Of a stretch of 47,203 nt of DNA, positions 23,543 through 31,897 are shown piece by piece. The notes beneath the pieces were generated by a model that worked only from the letters and a program-made list of their open reading frames with translations, was not told the DNA's origin and did not search any database. Location: NCBI GenBank assembly GCA_044375955.1, contig JBILLS010000011.1, positions 1 through 47,203 on the forward strand. Reading direction: 5' to 3'. The stretch is from VGCC01 sp044375955 (GTDB taxonomy: Bacteria; Actinomycetota; Actinomycetes; S36-B12). The position numbers were made by a program, and so were the translations under genes. Every line of letters begins with the position of its first letter. The stretch's first letter is position 1.

Positions 23543-25017
23543 TAGTCCTCCTGGTCGTCGTTGGGGGAAACCCTGTCAGATGCGTCTCCGGCGGCACGGG
23601 CGGCCTCGGCCGATGCGCTCCCGGCGCGTCGGCGCTGAACCCAGCCGCGGATATTGCGCTGTTTACCCCGGCCCACCCCGAGAGCCCCGGGTGGGACATC
23701 GTCGGTGATGACCGACCCGGCGGCGGTGTAGGCGCCGTCCCCGATGGTCACCGGGGCGACCAGCATCGTGTCGGACCCGATACGCACCTCGCGTCCGATC
23801 ACGGTGCGGTGCTTGTCCTGCCCGTCGTAGTTCACGACGACGGTCGATGCGCCGATATTGGTGCCCTCCCCCACCTCGGCATCCCCGACGTAGGACAGGT
23901 GCGGCACCTTCGCGCCGTCGCCGATCTGGGAGTTCTTGATCTCGACGTAGGCACCGGCCTTGGTATCGGCGCCGAGGGTCGTTCCGGGCCGCAGGTAGGT
24001 GAATGGGCCAACGGTGGCGCGCGCACCGATCACCGCGAGCTCCGCCCAGGTGTGACGGACTTCGGCATCGGGACCCACCTCGCAGGCGATCAGCGTGGTG
24101 CCGGGACCGATGTGTGCCCCGGTCTCGATGGTGGTGGGGCCGCGCAGCACCGTCTGTGGAGCGAGGGTGACATCCGCGGCGATCTCGACGTCGACGTCGA
24201 TCCACGTCGACCCCGGGTCGACGATGGTCACACCCTCGGTCATCCAGTGCACGTTGATCCGGTCGCGCATGATCGCTCCGGCCTCGGCGAGTTGCACGCG
24301 ATCGTTCACACCGAGGATCTCCATCGGGTCGTCCACGACGGCCGCCGACACCCGATGGGATCCGGCGCGCAGAATCGCGATGACATCCGTGAGGTACTCC
24401 TCGCCCTGCGCATTCTGCGTCGTGATCGCGGCAAGCGATTCCGTCAGGCGTTGGCCGTCGAAGGCATACATCCCCGAGTTGATCTCGGTGATGTCGAGTT
24501 GATCGGGGGTGGCGTCGCGGTGTTCGACGATCGCCGTCACGTGGCCTTCAGCATCGCGCACGATGCGTCCGTAACCGGTGGGATCGTCGAGGTACGCCGT
24601 GAGCATGGTGGCGGATGAACCGTGACTAACGTGGGACTCCACGAGCTCCACCACAGTAGGCCCGGTCAGCAGCGGTGTGTCACCCGTGAGCACCACCACG
24701 GGTCCACTGCCCAGGTCGGCACCGCGCGCGGCGAGCTCGGCCAACGCAACACGCACCGCATGACCCGTGCCGTTCTGTTCCTTCTGCACAACCGTGAGCA
24801 CCCACGGAGCAACCTCCGCGAGGTGCGCCGTCACCTGATCCCGACCGTGACCGACCACGACCATCAGGTGTTCGGGTTCCGCTGCGGCTGCCGCCTCCAC
24901 CACGTGGCCGAGCAGGGTGCGCCCGGCGACGGAGTGCAGGACCTTGGGGGTGGCCGACTTCATCCGCTTTCCCTCGCCGGCGGCGAGGATGATCACGACG
25001 GAGGGCCGATGGCTCAC
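23542..25017 (-). CDS. glmU: Bifunctional GlcNAc-1-P uridyltransferase / GlcN-1-P acetyltransferase
   Basis: A 491-residue enzyme producing UDP-GlcNAc for peptidoglycan. The N-terminal pyrophosphorylase carries LAAGEGKRMKS and NGTGHAV (near 85); the C-terminal left-handed beta-helix is made of hexapeptide repeats (TIETGAHIGPGT through VNYDGQDKHRTVIG). A charged, probably disordered tail of about 35 residues follows. GTG at 25017 is chosen because AAGGA is 7 bases upstream; in-frame ATGs further up lie in the gap and the VapC region. Confidence 0.96.
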   Translation of the reverse strand: MSHRPSVVIILAAGEGKRMKSATPKVLHSVAGRTLLGHVVEAAAAAEPEHLMVVVGHGRDQVTAHLAEVAPWVLTVVQKEQNGTGHAVRVALAELAARGADLGSGPVVVLTGDTPLLTGPTVVELVESHVSHGSSATMLTAYLDDPTGYGRIVRDAEGHVTAIVEHRDATPDQLDITEINSGMYAFDGQRLTESLAAITTQNAQGEEYLTDVIAILRAGSHRVSAAVVDDPMEILGVNDRVQLAEAGAIMRDRINVHWMTEGVTIVDPGSTWIDVDVEIAADVTLAPQTVLRGPTTIETGAHIGPGTTLIACEVGPDAEVRHTWAELAVIGARATVGPFTYLRPGTTLGADTKAGAYVEIKNSQIGDGAKVPHLSYVGDAEVGEGTNIGASTVVVNYDGQDKHRTVIGREVRIGSDTMLVAPVTIGDGAYTAAGSVITDDVPPGALGVGRGKQRNIRGWVQRRRAGSASAEAARAAGDASDRVSPNDDQED

Positions 25018-25060
25018 GGGGGCATCCTTCCGCATCGAACCGGGGCCGAGGAACCGACCG

Positions 25061-25504
25061 TCAGGCCACCGGGGGGCCGAGCGAGGTAAGCGGAACCACA
25101 CGTGGGTCCCCACTTGCTACCAGCCGGCGGTCATTCGTGACCAGCGCATGACACCCGTTGTTGGTCGCGGTGGCCAGGTGGAGGGCGTCGACGAACCCGA
25201 GTCCCACCTGTCCTCGGAGGCGCGCGGAGGTTTCGAAGTCCTTGCGCGTGTGCTGCAGCATCAGGAAGAGGTGGTCGTTGTCCACGAGGCTCCGCGCGGC
25301 CTCGACCGCGTGTGCACTCCCTCGGCGGAACGGTCCCGTGAGGACTTCCGCGCAGACCGCGTCCGAGATACACGCCGTATAGGCCCCGTCCGCACATGCA
25401 CCGAGGAAATCTCGCGCCACGCGCCCGAACTGCGGATCGTCCTCGAGGACATAGATGAGGACATTCGAGTCCACATAGACCGAGTCACCCGCGGACAGGG
25501 CCAT
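25061..25504 (-). CDS. PIN-domain ribonuclease toxin (VapC family)
   Basis: A 147-residue PIN protein with the acidic active site visible: Asp12 (VDSN), Glu53 (AEVL), Asp106 (FVDALH) and Asp125 (TNDRR). Mg-dependent cleavage of tRNA or rRNA is the family activity. It starts at 25504 by a TGATG overlap with the AbrB-type antitoxin gene, so the order is antitoxin then toxin. It sits directly downstream of a palindromic operator via its partner. Confidence 0.9.
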   Translation of the reverse strand: MALSAGDSVYVDSNVLIYVLEDDPQFGRVARDFLGACADGAYTACISDAVCAEVLTGPFRRGSAHAVEAARSLVDNDHLFLMLQHTRKDFETSARLRGQVGLGFVDALHLATATNNGCHALVTNDRRLVASGDPRVVPLTSLGPPVA

Positions 25505-25767
25505 CAGATGCCCTCGCGGTCCCAAGAGTCGCGGTCCTGATCGATGGTTCCCTGGATCTCCTCATGGGTGGAGCCCCACACACCCCTGAGGGCTCCGTAG
25601 GCGCGCTCCAGCCCGCTCCGCGCCGCCTCTCGACTACGGAAGCGAATGACGACGGCGTTGCCGTGCACGGTGGCCTCGCCCGTGTCACCGACTCGGAGAC
25701 CGAGAGCAGCCACCGCTTCGGGGGGCAGGGTGATTTGGTTCCGTTGCCGGATAGTGATGGCTGCCAT
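25504..25767 (-). CDS. AbrB/MazE-type antitoxin of the VapBC pair
   Basis: An 87-residue protein. Residues 1-45 form a swapped-hairpin AbrB-type DNA-binding domain (TIRQRNQITLPPEAVAALGLRVGD). The C-terminal half is helical and acidic, ending DRDSWDREGI, suited to wrapping the toxin. The ATG at 25767 has GAAGGA just upstream and sits 8 bases from the operator palindrome (25775-25798). Autorepression with VapC is inferred. Confidence 0.88.
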   Translation of the reverse strand: MAAITIRQRNQITLPPEAVAALGLRVGDTGEATVHGNAVVIRFRSREAARSGLERAYGALRGVWGSTHEEIQGTIDQDRDSWDREGI

Positions 25768-25774
25768 GGATCCT

Positions 25775-25798
25775 TCAGAAAATAGGGGAATTTTCTGA
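25775..25798. promoter_or_regulatory. Palindromic operator upstream of the VapBC pair
   Basis: TCAGAAAAT (25775-25783) and ATTTTCTGA (25790-25798) are perfect 9-base arms around AGGGGA. The site is AT-rich against its surroundings, overlaps the ribosome-site end of the leader, and has TATTTT on the minus strand as a possible -10. It is a likely binding site for the AbrB-type antitoxin. Confidence 0.7.
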
Positions 25799-25885
25799 CA
25801 GTTTAGGGCCGCCGGTGGCATGGGTCAATGGTGCGTCAACGCGATCACGGGGGGAAGAGCCCACCCCTGACCTGTGGACGATCGG

Positions 25886-26662
25886 CTAGAGCGGTGTCAC
25901 GTACGCGCCGGAGATGCCACCGTCCACGAGGAAGTTCGACGCCGTGATGAAGGAGGAGTCATCACTGGCCAGGAAGGCCACGGCGGCGGCGATCTCCTCC
26001 GGCTCCCCGAACCGACCCACGGGGATGTGGACCAGGCGTCGGGCAGCCCGCTCCGGATCCTTGGCGAACAACTCCATGAGAAGCGGTGTGGCCACCGGTC
26101 CGGGCGAGAGCGCGTTGACGCGGATGCCGCTGCGCGCGAACTGCACACCGAGCTCGCGGGTCATCGCGAGGACACCGCCCTTGGATGCGGTGTAGGAGAT
26201 CTGCGAGGTCGCCGCGGCCATGGTGGCGACGAAGGATGCGGTGTTGATGATCGATCCCTTGCCCTGCTCAAGCATGTAGGGCAGGACTTCTTTGCAGCAC
26301 AGGTACACCGAGGTGAGATTGACCTCCTGCACGCGACGCCACGCGTCGATGCCGGTCTCCAGGATCGAATCATCATCGGGCGGCGAGATACCCGCATTGT
26401 TGAACGCGATATCGATGGAGCCGTAGCGGTGCTTCGTAGCCCGGAACAGTTCCGCGACATCCCCGGCATCGGTGACGTTGCACTGCACGAACATCCCGTT
26501 CACTTCATCGGCGGCGGCCTGCCCCGAGGATGCGTCCATGTCGCCGATGACGACATGCGCACCCTCATCGGCGAGACGCCGCGCGGTGGCCAATCCGATA
26601 CCGCTGCCACCACCGGTGATGACGGCGGAGCGGGCTTCGAGACGACGGCACTTACTGGACAT
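25886..26662 (-). CDS. SDR-family NAD(P)-dependent alcohol dehydrogenase
   Basis: A 258-residue classical short-chain dehydrogenase: TGGGSGIG cofactor loop (16-23), NNAG (88-91), catalytic Ser143 and YTASK (Tyr157, Lys161), and a C-terminal LVDGG. Its start overlaps the aldehyde dehydrogenase stop by 11 bases, so it is in the same operon as the ligase and permease. In that setting it could oxidise the alcohol group of gamma-glutamylethanolamide to the aldehyde. This is inference; a 3-oxoacyl reductase-like role cannot be excluded from sequence. Confidence 0.85.
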   Translation of the reverse strand: MSSKCRRLEARSAVITGGGSGIGLATARRLADEGAHVVIGDMDASSGQAAADEVNGMFVQCNVTDAGDVAELFRATKHRYGSIDIAFNNAGISPPDDDSILETGIDAWRRVQEVNLTSVYLCCKEVLPYMLEQGKGSIINTASFVATMAAATSQISYTASKGGVLAMTRELGVQFARSGIRVNALSPGPVATPLLMELFAKDPERAARRLVHIPVGRFGEPEEIAAAVAFLASDDSSFITASNFLVDGGISGAYVTPL

Positions 26663-28022
26663 GTGACTCCCTGTCGGTCGCGATGAAGACGTTCTTGGTC
26701 TCGGTGAAAGCCTCGGGGGCATCGGGTCCGAGCTCGCGGCCCAGACCGGACATCTTGAACCCACCGAAGGGGGTCCAGTAACGCACGGAGGAATGCGAGT
26801 TCACCGACAGGTTGCCCGACTCCACGCCGCGCGCCACGCGCATGGCGCGCCCGACGTCGCGGGTCCAGATGGATCCCGACAATCCGTAGGGGGTGTCGTT
26901 CGCCAGGCGGATGGCGTCGTCTTCGTCGTCGAAGGGAACGACCACCACGACGGGTCCGAAGATCTCCTCCGTATATGCACGATCGGTCTCCGACGCCGTG
27001 AGCACCGTCGGCGGATACCAGAACCCGGGACCCGATGGGCAGTCCCCGCGGAACAACACCTGGGAGTCATCAGGGACGAAGGATGCGACGGTCTCGAGTT
27101 GGCCGCGCGAGATCAGCGGTCCCATCTCGGTCTTCTCGTCAGCCGGGTCACCGACCTTCACGCCTGCGACCGATTTCTCCAGGCCACCAAGAAACTCGTC
27201 CATCACACTGCGCTGCACGAGGATGCGCGAGCGTGCGCAGCAGTCTTGGCCGGCGTTGTCGAAGACGCCATAGGGCGCGGTGGCCGCGGCCTTGGCGATA
27301 TCGGCGTCGGCGAACACGATGTTGGCACTCTTACCGCCGAGCTCGAGAGTCACGCGCTTCACCTGCGGTGCGCATCCGGCCATGATGCGGGTGCCCACCT
27401 CGGTCGAACCGGTGAAGACGATCTTTCGGACCGTCGGGTTGTCGACGAACCGCTGACCCACCACGGAGCCCTTGCCCGTCAGGACCGTGAAAACGCCCTC
27501 GGGGATACCGGCTTCGAGGGCAAGCTCCCCGAGTCGGACGGCCGTCAGCGGGGTGAGTTCCGCCGGCTTGAGAACCACAGTGCATCCCGCAGCCAGCGCA
27601 GGAGCGAAGCCCCAACCGGCGATCGGCATCGGGAAGTTCCAGGGGACGATGATCCCGACAACACCGATCGGCTCCTGAAAGGTGATGTCCACGCCACCGG
27701 GGACCGGGATCTGTCTGCCGAACAGGCGCTCGGGTGCACCGGCGTAGTAGTTGAGGACGTTGACGACGTTGCCCGCCTCCCACCGCGCGTTGCCGATGGT
27801 GTGACCGGAGTTGGCGACCTCGAGTTGGGCGAGTTCCTCGGTGTGGTCCCGGACCACGGATGCGAAGGCACGCAACAGGTCCGCCCTCTCCCCGGGCGCC
27901 GTGCGCTTCCACGACTCGAAGGCGCGCTCGGCACGCGCGATGGCCACATCGGTGTCGGCCGCGCTGGTGGCAGGCACCTCGGCGATGACCTGCTCGGTCG
28001 CGGGGTTGATGACGGCGTGCAT
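26652..28022 (-). CDS. Aldehyde dehydrogenase (NAD(P)-dependent)
   Basis: A 456-residue ALDH with Asn129 (PWNFP), Glu227 (LELGGKS) and catalytic Cys261 (GQDCCARSR). It starts seven bases after the glutamine-synthetase-like gene, with AGGAG upstream. In gamma-glutamylated amine pathways this enzyme oxidises the gamma-glutamyl-aminoaldehyde to the acid (for ethanolamine, to gamma-glutamylglycine). It is slightly shorter than the usual 470-500 residues, but all catalytic residues are in place. Confidence 0.93.
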   Translation of the reverse strand: MHAVINPATEQVIAEVPATSAADTDVAIARAERAFESWKRTAPGERADLLRAFASVVRDHTEELAQLEVANSGHTIGNARWEAGNVVNVLNYYAGAPERLFGRQIPVPGGVDITFQEPIGVVGIIVPWNFPMPIAGWGFAPALAAGCTVVLKPAELTPLTAVRLGELALEAGIPEGVFTVLTGKGSVVGQRFVDNPTVRKIVFTGSTEVGTRIMAGCAPQVKRVTLELGGKSANIVFADADIAKAAATAPYGVFDNAGQDCCARSRILVQRSVMDEFLGGLEKSVAGVKVGDPADEKTEMGPLISRGQLETVASFVPDDSQVLFRGDCPSGPGFWYPPTVLTASETDRAYTEEIFGPVVVVVPFDDEDDAIRLANDTPYGLSGSIWTRDVGRAMRVARGVESGNLSVNSHSSVRYWTPFGGFKMSGLGRELGPDAPEAFTETKNVFIATDRESHVQ

Positions 28023-28029
28023 GGCGCTC

Positions 28030-29394
28030 CTAGAGTCGTTCGAATCCGCGGAACCGCTCCCAGTCGGTCACCGCGGAGTTGAATGCTGCCAGTTCCACGC
28101 GCGCCATGTTCGCGTAGTGGGCCTGCACTTCCTCGCCGAATGTAGTGCGGATCCACGCCGAGTTCTCCCACAGCGCCAGGGCCTCGCCCATGGTCGCGGG
28201 GACGCGGGCGGAATCGCTCTCGTAGGCGTTGCCGACGAAGGCCGGCTCCAACGGGAGTTCCCGGGCCACCCCGTCGAGGCCGGCGGCGATCATCCCGGCC
28301 ACCGCGAGGTAGGGGTTCACATCCCCGCCGGGGATCCGGTTCTCCAAGCGCAGCGAGTGGCCGTGACCTACAAGCCGGAAGGAGCACGTGCGGTTGTCCC
28401 GGCCCCAGCGCAATGCCGTAGGGGCGAAGGAACCGGCCTGATACCTCTTATAGGAGTTGATCTGCGGCGCATAAAGCAGCGTGAGTTCGGGCGCATGCGC
28501 GATCTGCCCAGCGATGAAACTACGACCCAGGTCGGACATTCCGTCCGGTGATGCATCATCGGCCATGACGGCCTCACCATCCGCGGACCGGAAGGAGAGG
28601 TGGATGTGGCAGGAATTGCCCTCCCGCTCGTTGAACTTCGCCATGAAGGTGATCGACACGCCCTCCTGGGCGGCAATCTCCTTGGCCGCGGTCTTATAGA
28701 CGACGTGGTTGTCACAGGTGGTGAGGGCGTCCGAGTACTTGAAGGCGATCTCGTGCTGACCGAGATTGCACTCCCCCTTCGCGCTCTCCACTGTCATGCC
28801 CGCATCCGCCATCGCGTTCCGGATGCGCCGCAGGAGCGGCTCCACGCGTGCGGTGCCGAGAAGTGAGTAATCGACGTTGTAGAGGTTGGCTGGCGTGAGG
28901 TCGCGGTAGCCGCTCTCCCAGGCCTCCTCGTAGGAGTCGACGAACACGATGAATTCAAGCTCCGTCCCGACCATGGCCACCATGTCTTGGCCCGCGAGTG
29001 CGGCGAGTTGCTTGCGAAGGATCTGGCGGGGTGACGGGGCGACGTCATGGCCTTCTTCATCCTGGATGTCGCAGATGAGTGCCACGGTTCCGGGCTGCCA
29101 ACTCTGCAGGTGGATGGTGTCGAGATCGGGGTGGAAGACCATGTCTCCGTAACCGGTGTCCCACGACGAGAGGGCGTAGCCGCCCACGGTGTTCATGTCC
29201 ACGTCGACGGCGAGCAGGTAGTTGCACCCTTCCGTCCCGTGTCCCAGCACCTCGTCGAGGAAGTGACCGGCATGCACACGCTTGCCCTGCATTCGTCCCT
29301 GCATGTCCGTGATCGCGACGACGACGGTGTCGATCGACCCGTCGTCGACGAAGCGACGTAGGTCATCCACACTCATGCGACTCGGCCTGGCCAT
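28030..29394 (-). CDS. Glutamine synthetase-family gamma-glutamylamine ligase (GlnA4-like)
   Basis: A 454-residue GS-fold ligase with TELEFIVF (metal Glu), NSCHIHLSF, NSYKRYQAGSFAP and the RLENRIPGGDVNPYLA segment. It diverges from housekeeping GlnA and resembles the gamma-glutamylpolyamine/ethanolamide synthetases. GlnA4 of Streptomyces coelicolor is reported to glutamylate ethanolamine. The adjacent ethanolamine-type permease argues for ethanolamine here. The ATG at 29394 has GGGAGGA four bases upstream. A 15-bp hairpin sits in the leader between it and the permease gene. Confidence 0.88.
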   Translation of the reverse strand: MARPSRMSVDDLRRFVDDGSIDTVVVAITDMQGRMQGKRVHAGHFLDEVLGHGTEGCNYLLAVDVDMNTVGGYALSSWDTGYGDMVFHPDLDTIHLQSWQPGTVALICDIQDEEGHDVAPSPRQILRKQLAALAGQDMVAMVGTELEFIVFVDSYEEAWESGYRDLTPANLYNVDYSLLGTARVEPLLRRIRNAMADAGMTVESAKGECNLGQHEIAFKYSDALTTCDNHVVYKTAAKEIAAQEGVSITFMAKFNEREGNSCHIHLSFRSADGEAVMADDASPDGMSDLGRSFIAGQIAHAPELTLLYAPQINSYKRYQAGSFAPTALRWGRDNRTCSFRLVGHGHSLRLENRIPGGDVNPYLAVAGMIAAGLDGVARELPLEPAFVGNAYESDSARVPATMGEALALWENSAWIRTTFGEEVQAHYANMARVELAAFNSAVTDWERFRGFERL

Positions 29395-29412
29395 AGTTCC
29401 TCCCTGAACTGA

Positions 29413-29446
29413 CACAGGAGGGAGGGGCGAACCCCTCCCTCCTGTG
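29413..29446. terminator. Perfect 15-bp hairpin between permease and ligase genes
   Basis: CACAGGAGGGAGGGG (29413-29427) and its exact complement (29432-29446) flank a four-base loop, read UUCG on the transcribed strand. It lies between the permease stop and the ligase ribosome site. There is no T-run. A partial terminator or mRNA-stabilising element that sets transporter and enzyme levels apart is likely. Confidence 0.7.
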
Positions 29447-29454
29447 GTTACGCC

Positions 29455-31008
29455 CTACTGGCGCCAGTCTTCCTTACCGGCTTCCTCGAGCTGTTCGGTG
29501 ACGTCATAGCCCTCCCGCTCGGGGTGACCATGCACCCCGCCGGTCATGGCGTACTCCTCTTCAGGTGAGAGCACGAGACGCTTGCGACCGAACAGTGCGA
29601 ACAGGACCAAGCCCACAACGTAGGCGACAGCCACCCAGATGATCACCGCTCGGTAATCATCGTTGAACGGCATGAGGATGAGGGTGACCAAACCGATGAT
29701 GCCGGCGACCAGAGCACCCCAGATCCCGACCGGGCTCCGGAAGGGACGCTCGACGTTGGGGAACTTCCGACGCAGGATCAGGAACGACACCATCTGAAGG
29801 ATGTAGGCGATGACCGCGCCGAACACAGCGATGAGCAGAAGCGCATTCGCGGCGTTCACGTACGGCGCCTCTTCTGCCCCGTAGGCGATCGCACCGAGTC
29901 CGAAGACCAGGACGATTCCCACCACGGCACTTGCCAGGAGCGCCACCCACGGTGTCTTGCGCTCGCCCGTGAGTGACAGGAACTTCGGGTAGTAGCCCGC
30001 GCGGGACAGTGAGTACACGTTGCGACCAGCCGCGAACATGATGCCCTGGAATGAGGCGATCAGTCCCGCGAGCGCCATGAGCGACAGCAAGGCCGCGATG
30101 TCACTGTTCGGGAATATCGCGCGGAAACCATCGAGGATCGGCTCACCCGACTCGGAGATTGCCGCCGCACCCACGATGCCCGGATTCAAGATCAGCACCA
30201 GGAACGCCGTGACCACCAGGGTGAACATGCCCGCGATCGCACCCTTCGGGATGTCCTTCGACGGTGTCTTCGTCTCTTCCGCGGCCAACGGAAGCTCCTC
30301 GATGCCGAGGAAGAACCAGATGGCGAACGGCAGCGCAAGCAGGACACCGAGGATTCCGAATGGCAGGAATGTCGACCCGCCGGCCTCGGGAGCGATGTCG
30401 AAGAGCTTGTCCGTGCTGAACTGCCCGGAGAACAGCGCGCTGATGAAGAAGATCGCCAACACAAGGAGGGCGATGATCGCGATGATGAAGGCGAAGCGGA
30501 ACGATGCCGCCGCACCAGCCGCATTCAACGCGACGAAGATCACGTAGATGATCACGACCCACAACAAAGTGGGCAAGGTGACACCGAAGAGATCCGCCAC
30601 GATCGCATCCGCATACAACGCAGCGAACGTGCCCACCACCGCCGTAGTGATCACATACGCGATCGTTTCAGCGAAGCCCGTAACGAAACCGCCCCACGGA
30701 CCCATCGCGGATCGACCGAATGAGTATGCGCCACCTGTGTGCGGCATTGCGGCCGACATCTCGGAGATGCTGTAGATCATCAACACATACATGAACGCGA
30801 TGACGATGGTGGCGATCAGCATGCCGCCCCAACCCGCGTTCCCGATGCCGAAGTTCCAGCCCGAGAAGTCACCGGAGATAACGGCGGCGACGCCGAGGCC
30901 CCAGATTGAGGCGGCTCCCGCGTAGCGCTTGAGACCCCGTTTCTCGAAATACTCCTTGCCTGCGTGGGTGTACTCGACACCTCCGCCAGCACTCATCTTC
31001 TGATTCAT
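29455..31008 (-). CDS. APC-family permease, ethanolamine permease type
   Basis: A 517-residue, twelve-helix amino acid/amine permease. The N-terminal stretch (ASIWGLGVAAVISGDFSGWN, then SAAMPHTGGAYSF) matches the ethanolamine transporter subgroup of the APC family, and the position upstream of a GlnA4-like ligase fits. Proton-driven uptake of ethanolamine or a similar amine is predicted. A cytoplasmic acidic tail ends the protein. The start at 31008 has GGAGGA about 10 bases upstream (a second ATG lies in frame at residue 5), and a CRP/GlxR-like site (31066-31081) lies in the promoter region. Confidence 0.88.
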   Translation of the reverse strand: MNQKMSAGGGVEYTHAGKEYFEKRGLKRYAGAASIWGLGVAAVISGDFSGWNFGIGNAGWGGMLIATIVIAFMYVLMIYSISEMSAAMPHTGGAYSFGRSAMGPWGGFVTGFAETIAYVITTAVVGTFAALYADAIVADLFGVTLPTLLWVVIIYVIFVALNAAGAAASFRFAFIIAIIALLVLAIFFISALFSGQFSTDKLFDIAPEAGGSTFLPFGILGVLLALPFAIWFFLGIEELPLAAEETKTPSKDIPKGAIAGMFTLVVTAFLVLILNPGIVGAAAISESGEPILDGFRAIFPNSDIAALLSLMALAGLIASFQGIMFAAGRNVYSLSRAGYYPKFLSLTGERKTPWVALLASAVVGIVLVFGLGAIAYGAEEAPYVNAANALLLIAVFGAVIAYILQMVSFLILRRKFPNVERPFRSPVGIWGALVAGIIGLVTLILMPFNDDYRAVIIWVAVAYVVGLVLFALFGRKRLVLSPEEEYAMTGGVHGHPEREGYDVTEQLEEAGKEDWRQ

Positions 31009-31065
31009 TGGCCCTCCTCCTGGGCGAACGAGACTGGAAGAAGGGTAGGGCCAGAAGCCCCAAAA

Positions 31066-31081
31066 TATGACTCAGATCACA
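31066..31081. promoter_or_regulatory. CRP/GlxR-like half-conserved site upstream of the permease
   Basis: On the minus strand TGTGA-TCTGAG-TCATA matches the CRP-family consensus TGTGA-N6-TCACA at nine of ten arm positions. It lies about 60 bases before the permease start. Control by a cAMP-type regulator such as GlxR is inferred. Confidence 0.4.
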
Positions 31082-31090
31082 GTGATTCGC

Positions 31091-31106
31091 CGGGGGAATT
31101 CCCCCG
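31091..31106. terminator. Perfect GC palindrome between ABC operon and permease promoter
   Basis: CGGGGGAATTCCCCCG is a perfect 16-base palindrome (6-bp GC stem, AATT loop) just beyond the ATPase stop codon at 31110. It is a probable U-less terminator of the ABC transporter operon. Confidence 0.5.
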
Positions 31107-31109
31107 CGG

Positions 31110-31883
31110 CTAGCTCAGACCCCGGACCTTCTCGTAGATCCGGGTCCGAAGCTCGGAGAACCGCTGGTCGTTTCGGGTCTCGACCTGGCTCCGTGGGAAG
31201 GGGAGATCGATGCGCACCACGTCGCTCACCGTGGCCGGTTTGCCGTAGAGCACAACCACATCGTCGGAGAGGTATGTGGCCTCGTCGATGTCATGAGTCA
31301 CCATCAAGGTCGTAATACCGAAGTCGGCACGAACCTTGAGGACCAGGTCCTCCAGGTCGAACCGGGTCTGTGCGTCAACCGAGGCGAAAGGCTCATCCAT
31401 CACCAGGATCCGGGGCCGCACGGCCAACGCCCGCGCAATGCTGACCCGCTGCTGCATACCACCGGAAAGTTGCCAGGGGTACGCCTTCTCGTTCCCTTCG
31501 AGACCCACCTCGGTCAGCGATTCCTTCACGCGCTGTCGAACATCGGCCTTCGAGAGCTTCTCGTTGCGAAGGGGAAGGGCGATGTTGCGCTCCACCGTGA
31601 GCCACGGCATGAGGGAACGCGTGTAGTCCTGCAGGACTACGGCCAGGCCCTCGGGGGCACCTGAGAGTCGCTTTCCCGCGACGACGATCTCTCCGGCTGT
31701 CGGTTGGGCGAGTCCGGTCAAGAGCCGGAGGAGGGTGGTCTTGCCCACCCCGGACGGCCCGACGATGGAGACGTAGTGGCCCTCGGTGACGTCGTACGAG
31801 ATCCCACCCAGGACGTGCTTGACGCCTTCAGGAGTCGGATAGTCCATCCGCACATCCCGAATGGAGATGGCTGCCGTTGTCAC
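31110..31883 (-). CDS. ABC importer ATP-binding protein (SsuB/TauB/NrtD type)
   Basis: A 257-residue ATPase: Walker A GPSGVGKTT (near 44), LSGGMQQRVSIARAL signature, Walker B LVMDEPFASVD and THDIDEA switch. This is the importer class for sulfonates, nitrate and related anions or pyrimidine precursors. The GTG at 31883 has GGAGGA upstream. It is the last gene of the importer operon (binding protein, two permeases, ATPase). Confidence 0.92.
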   Translation of the reverse strand: MTTAAISIRDVRMDYPTPEGVKHVLGGISYDVTEGHYVSIVGPSGVGKTTLLRLLTGLAQPTAGEIVVAGKRLSGAPEGLAVVLQDYTRSLMPWLTVERNIALPLRNEKLSKADVRQRVKESLTEVGLEGNEKAYPWQLSGGMQQRVSIARALAVRPRILVMDEPFASVDAQTRFDLEDLVLKVRADFGITTLMVTHDIDEATYLSDDVVVLYGKPATVSDVVRIDLPFPRSQVETRNDQRFSELRTRIYEKVRGLS

Positions 31884-31897
31884 ATGTCCTCCATCAC

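Noticed and set aside
26793..28082. A 429-codon open frame on the plus strand
   Set aside because: Antisense to the aldehyde dehydrogenase, whose catalytic residues are intact; composition is that of a shadow frame.
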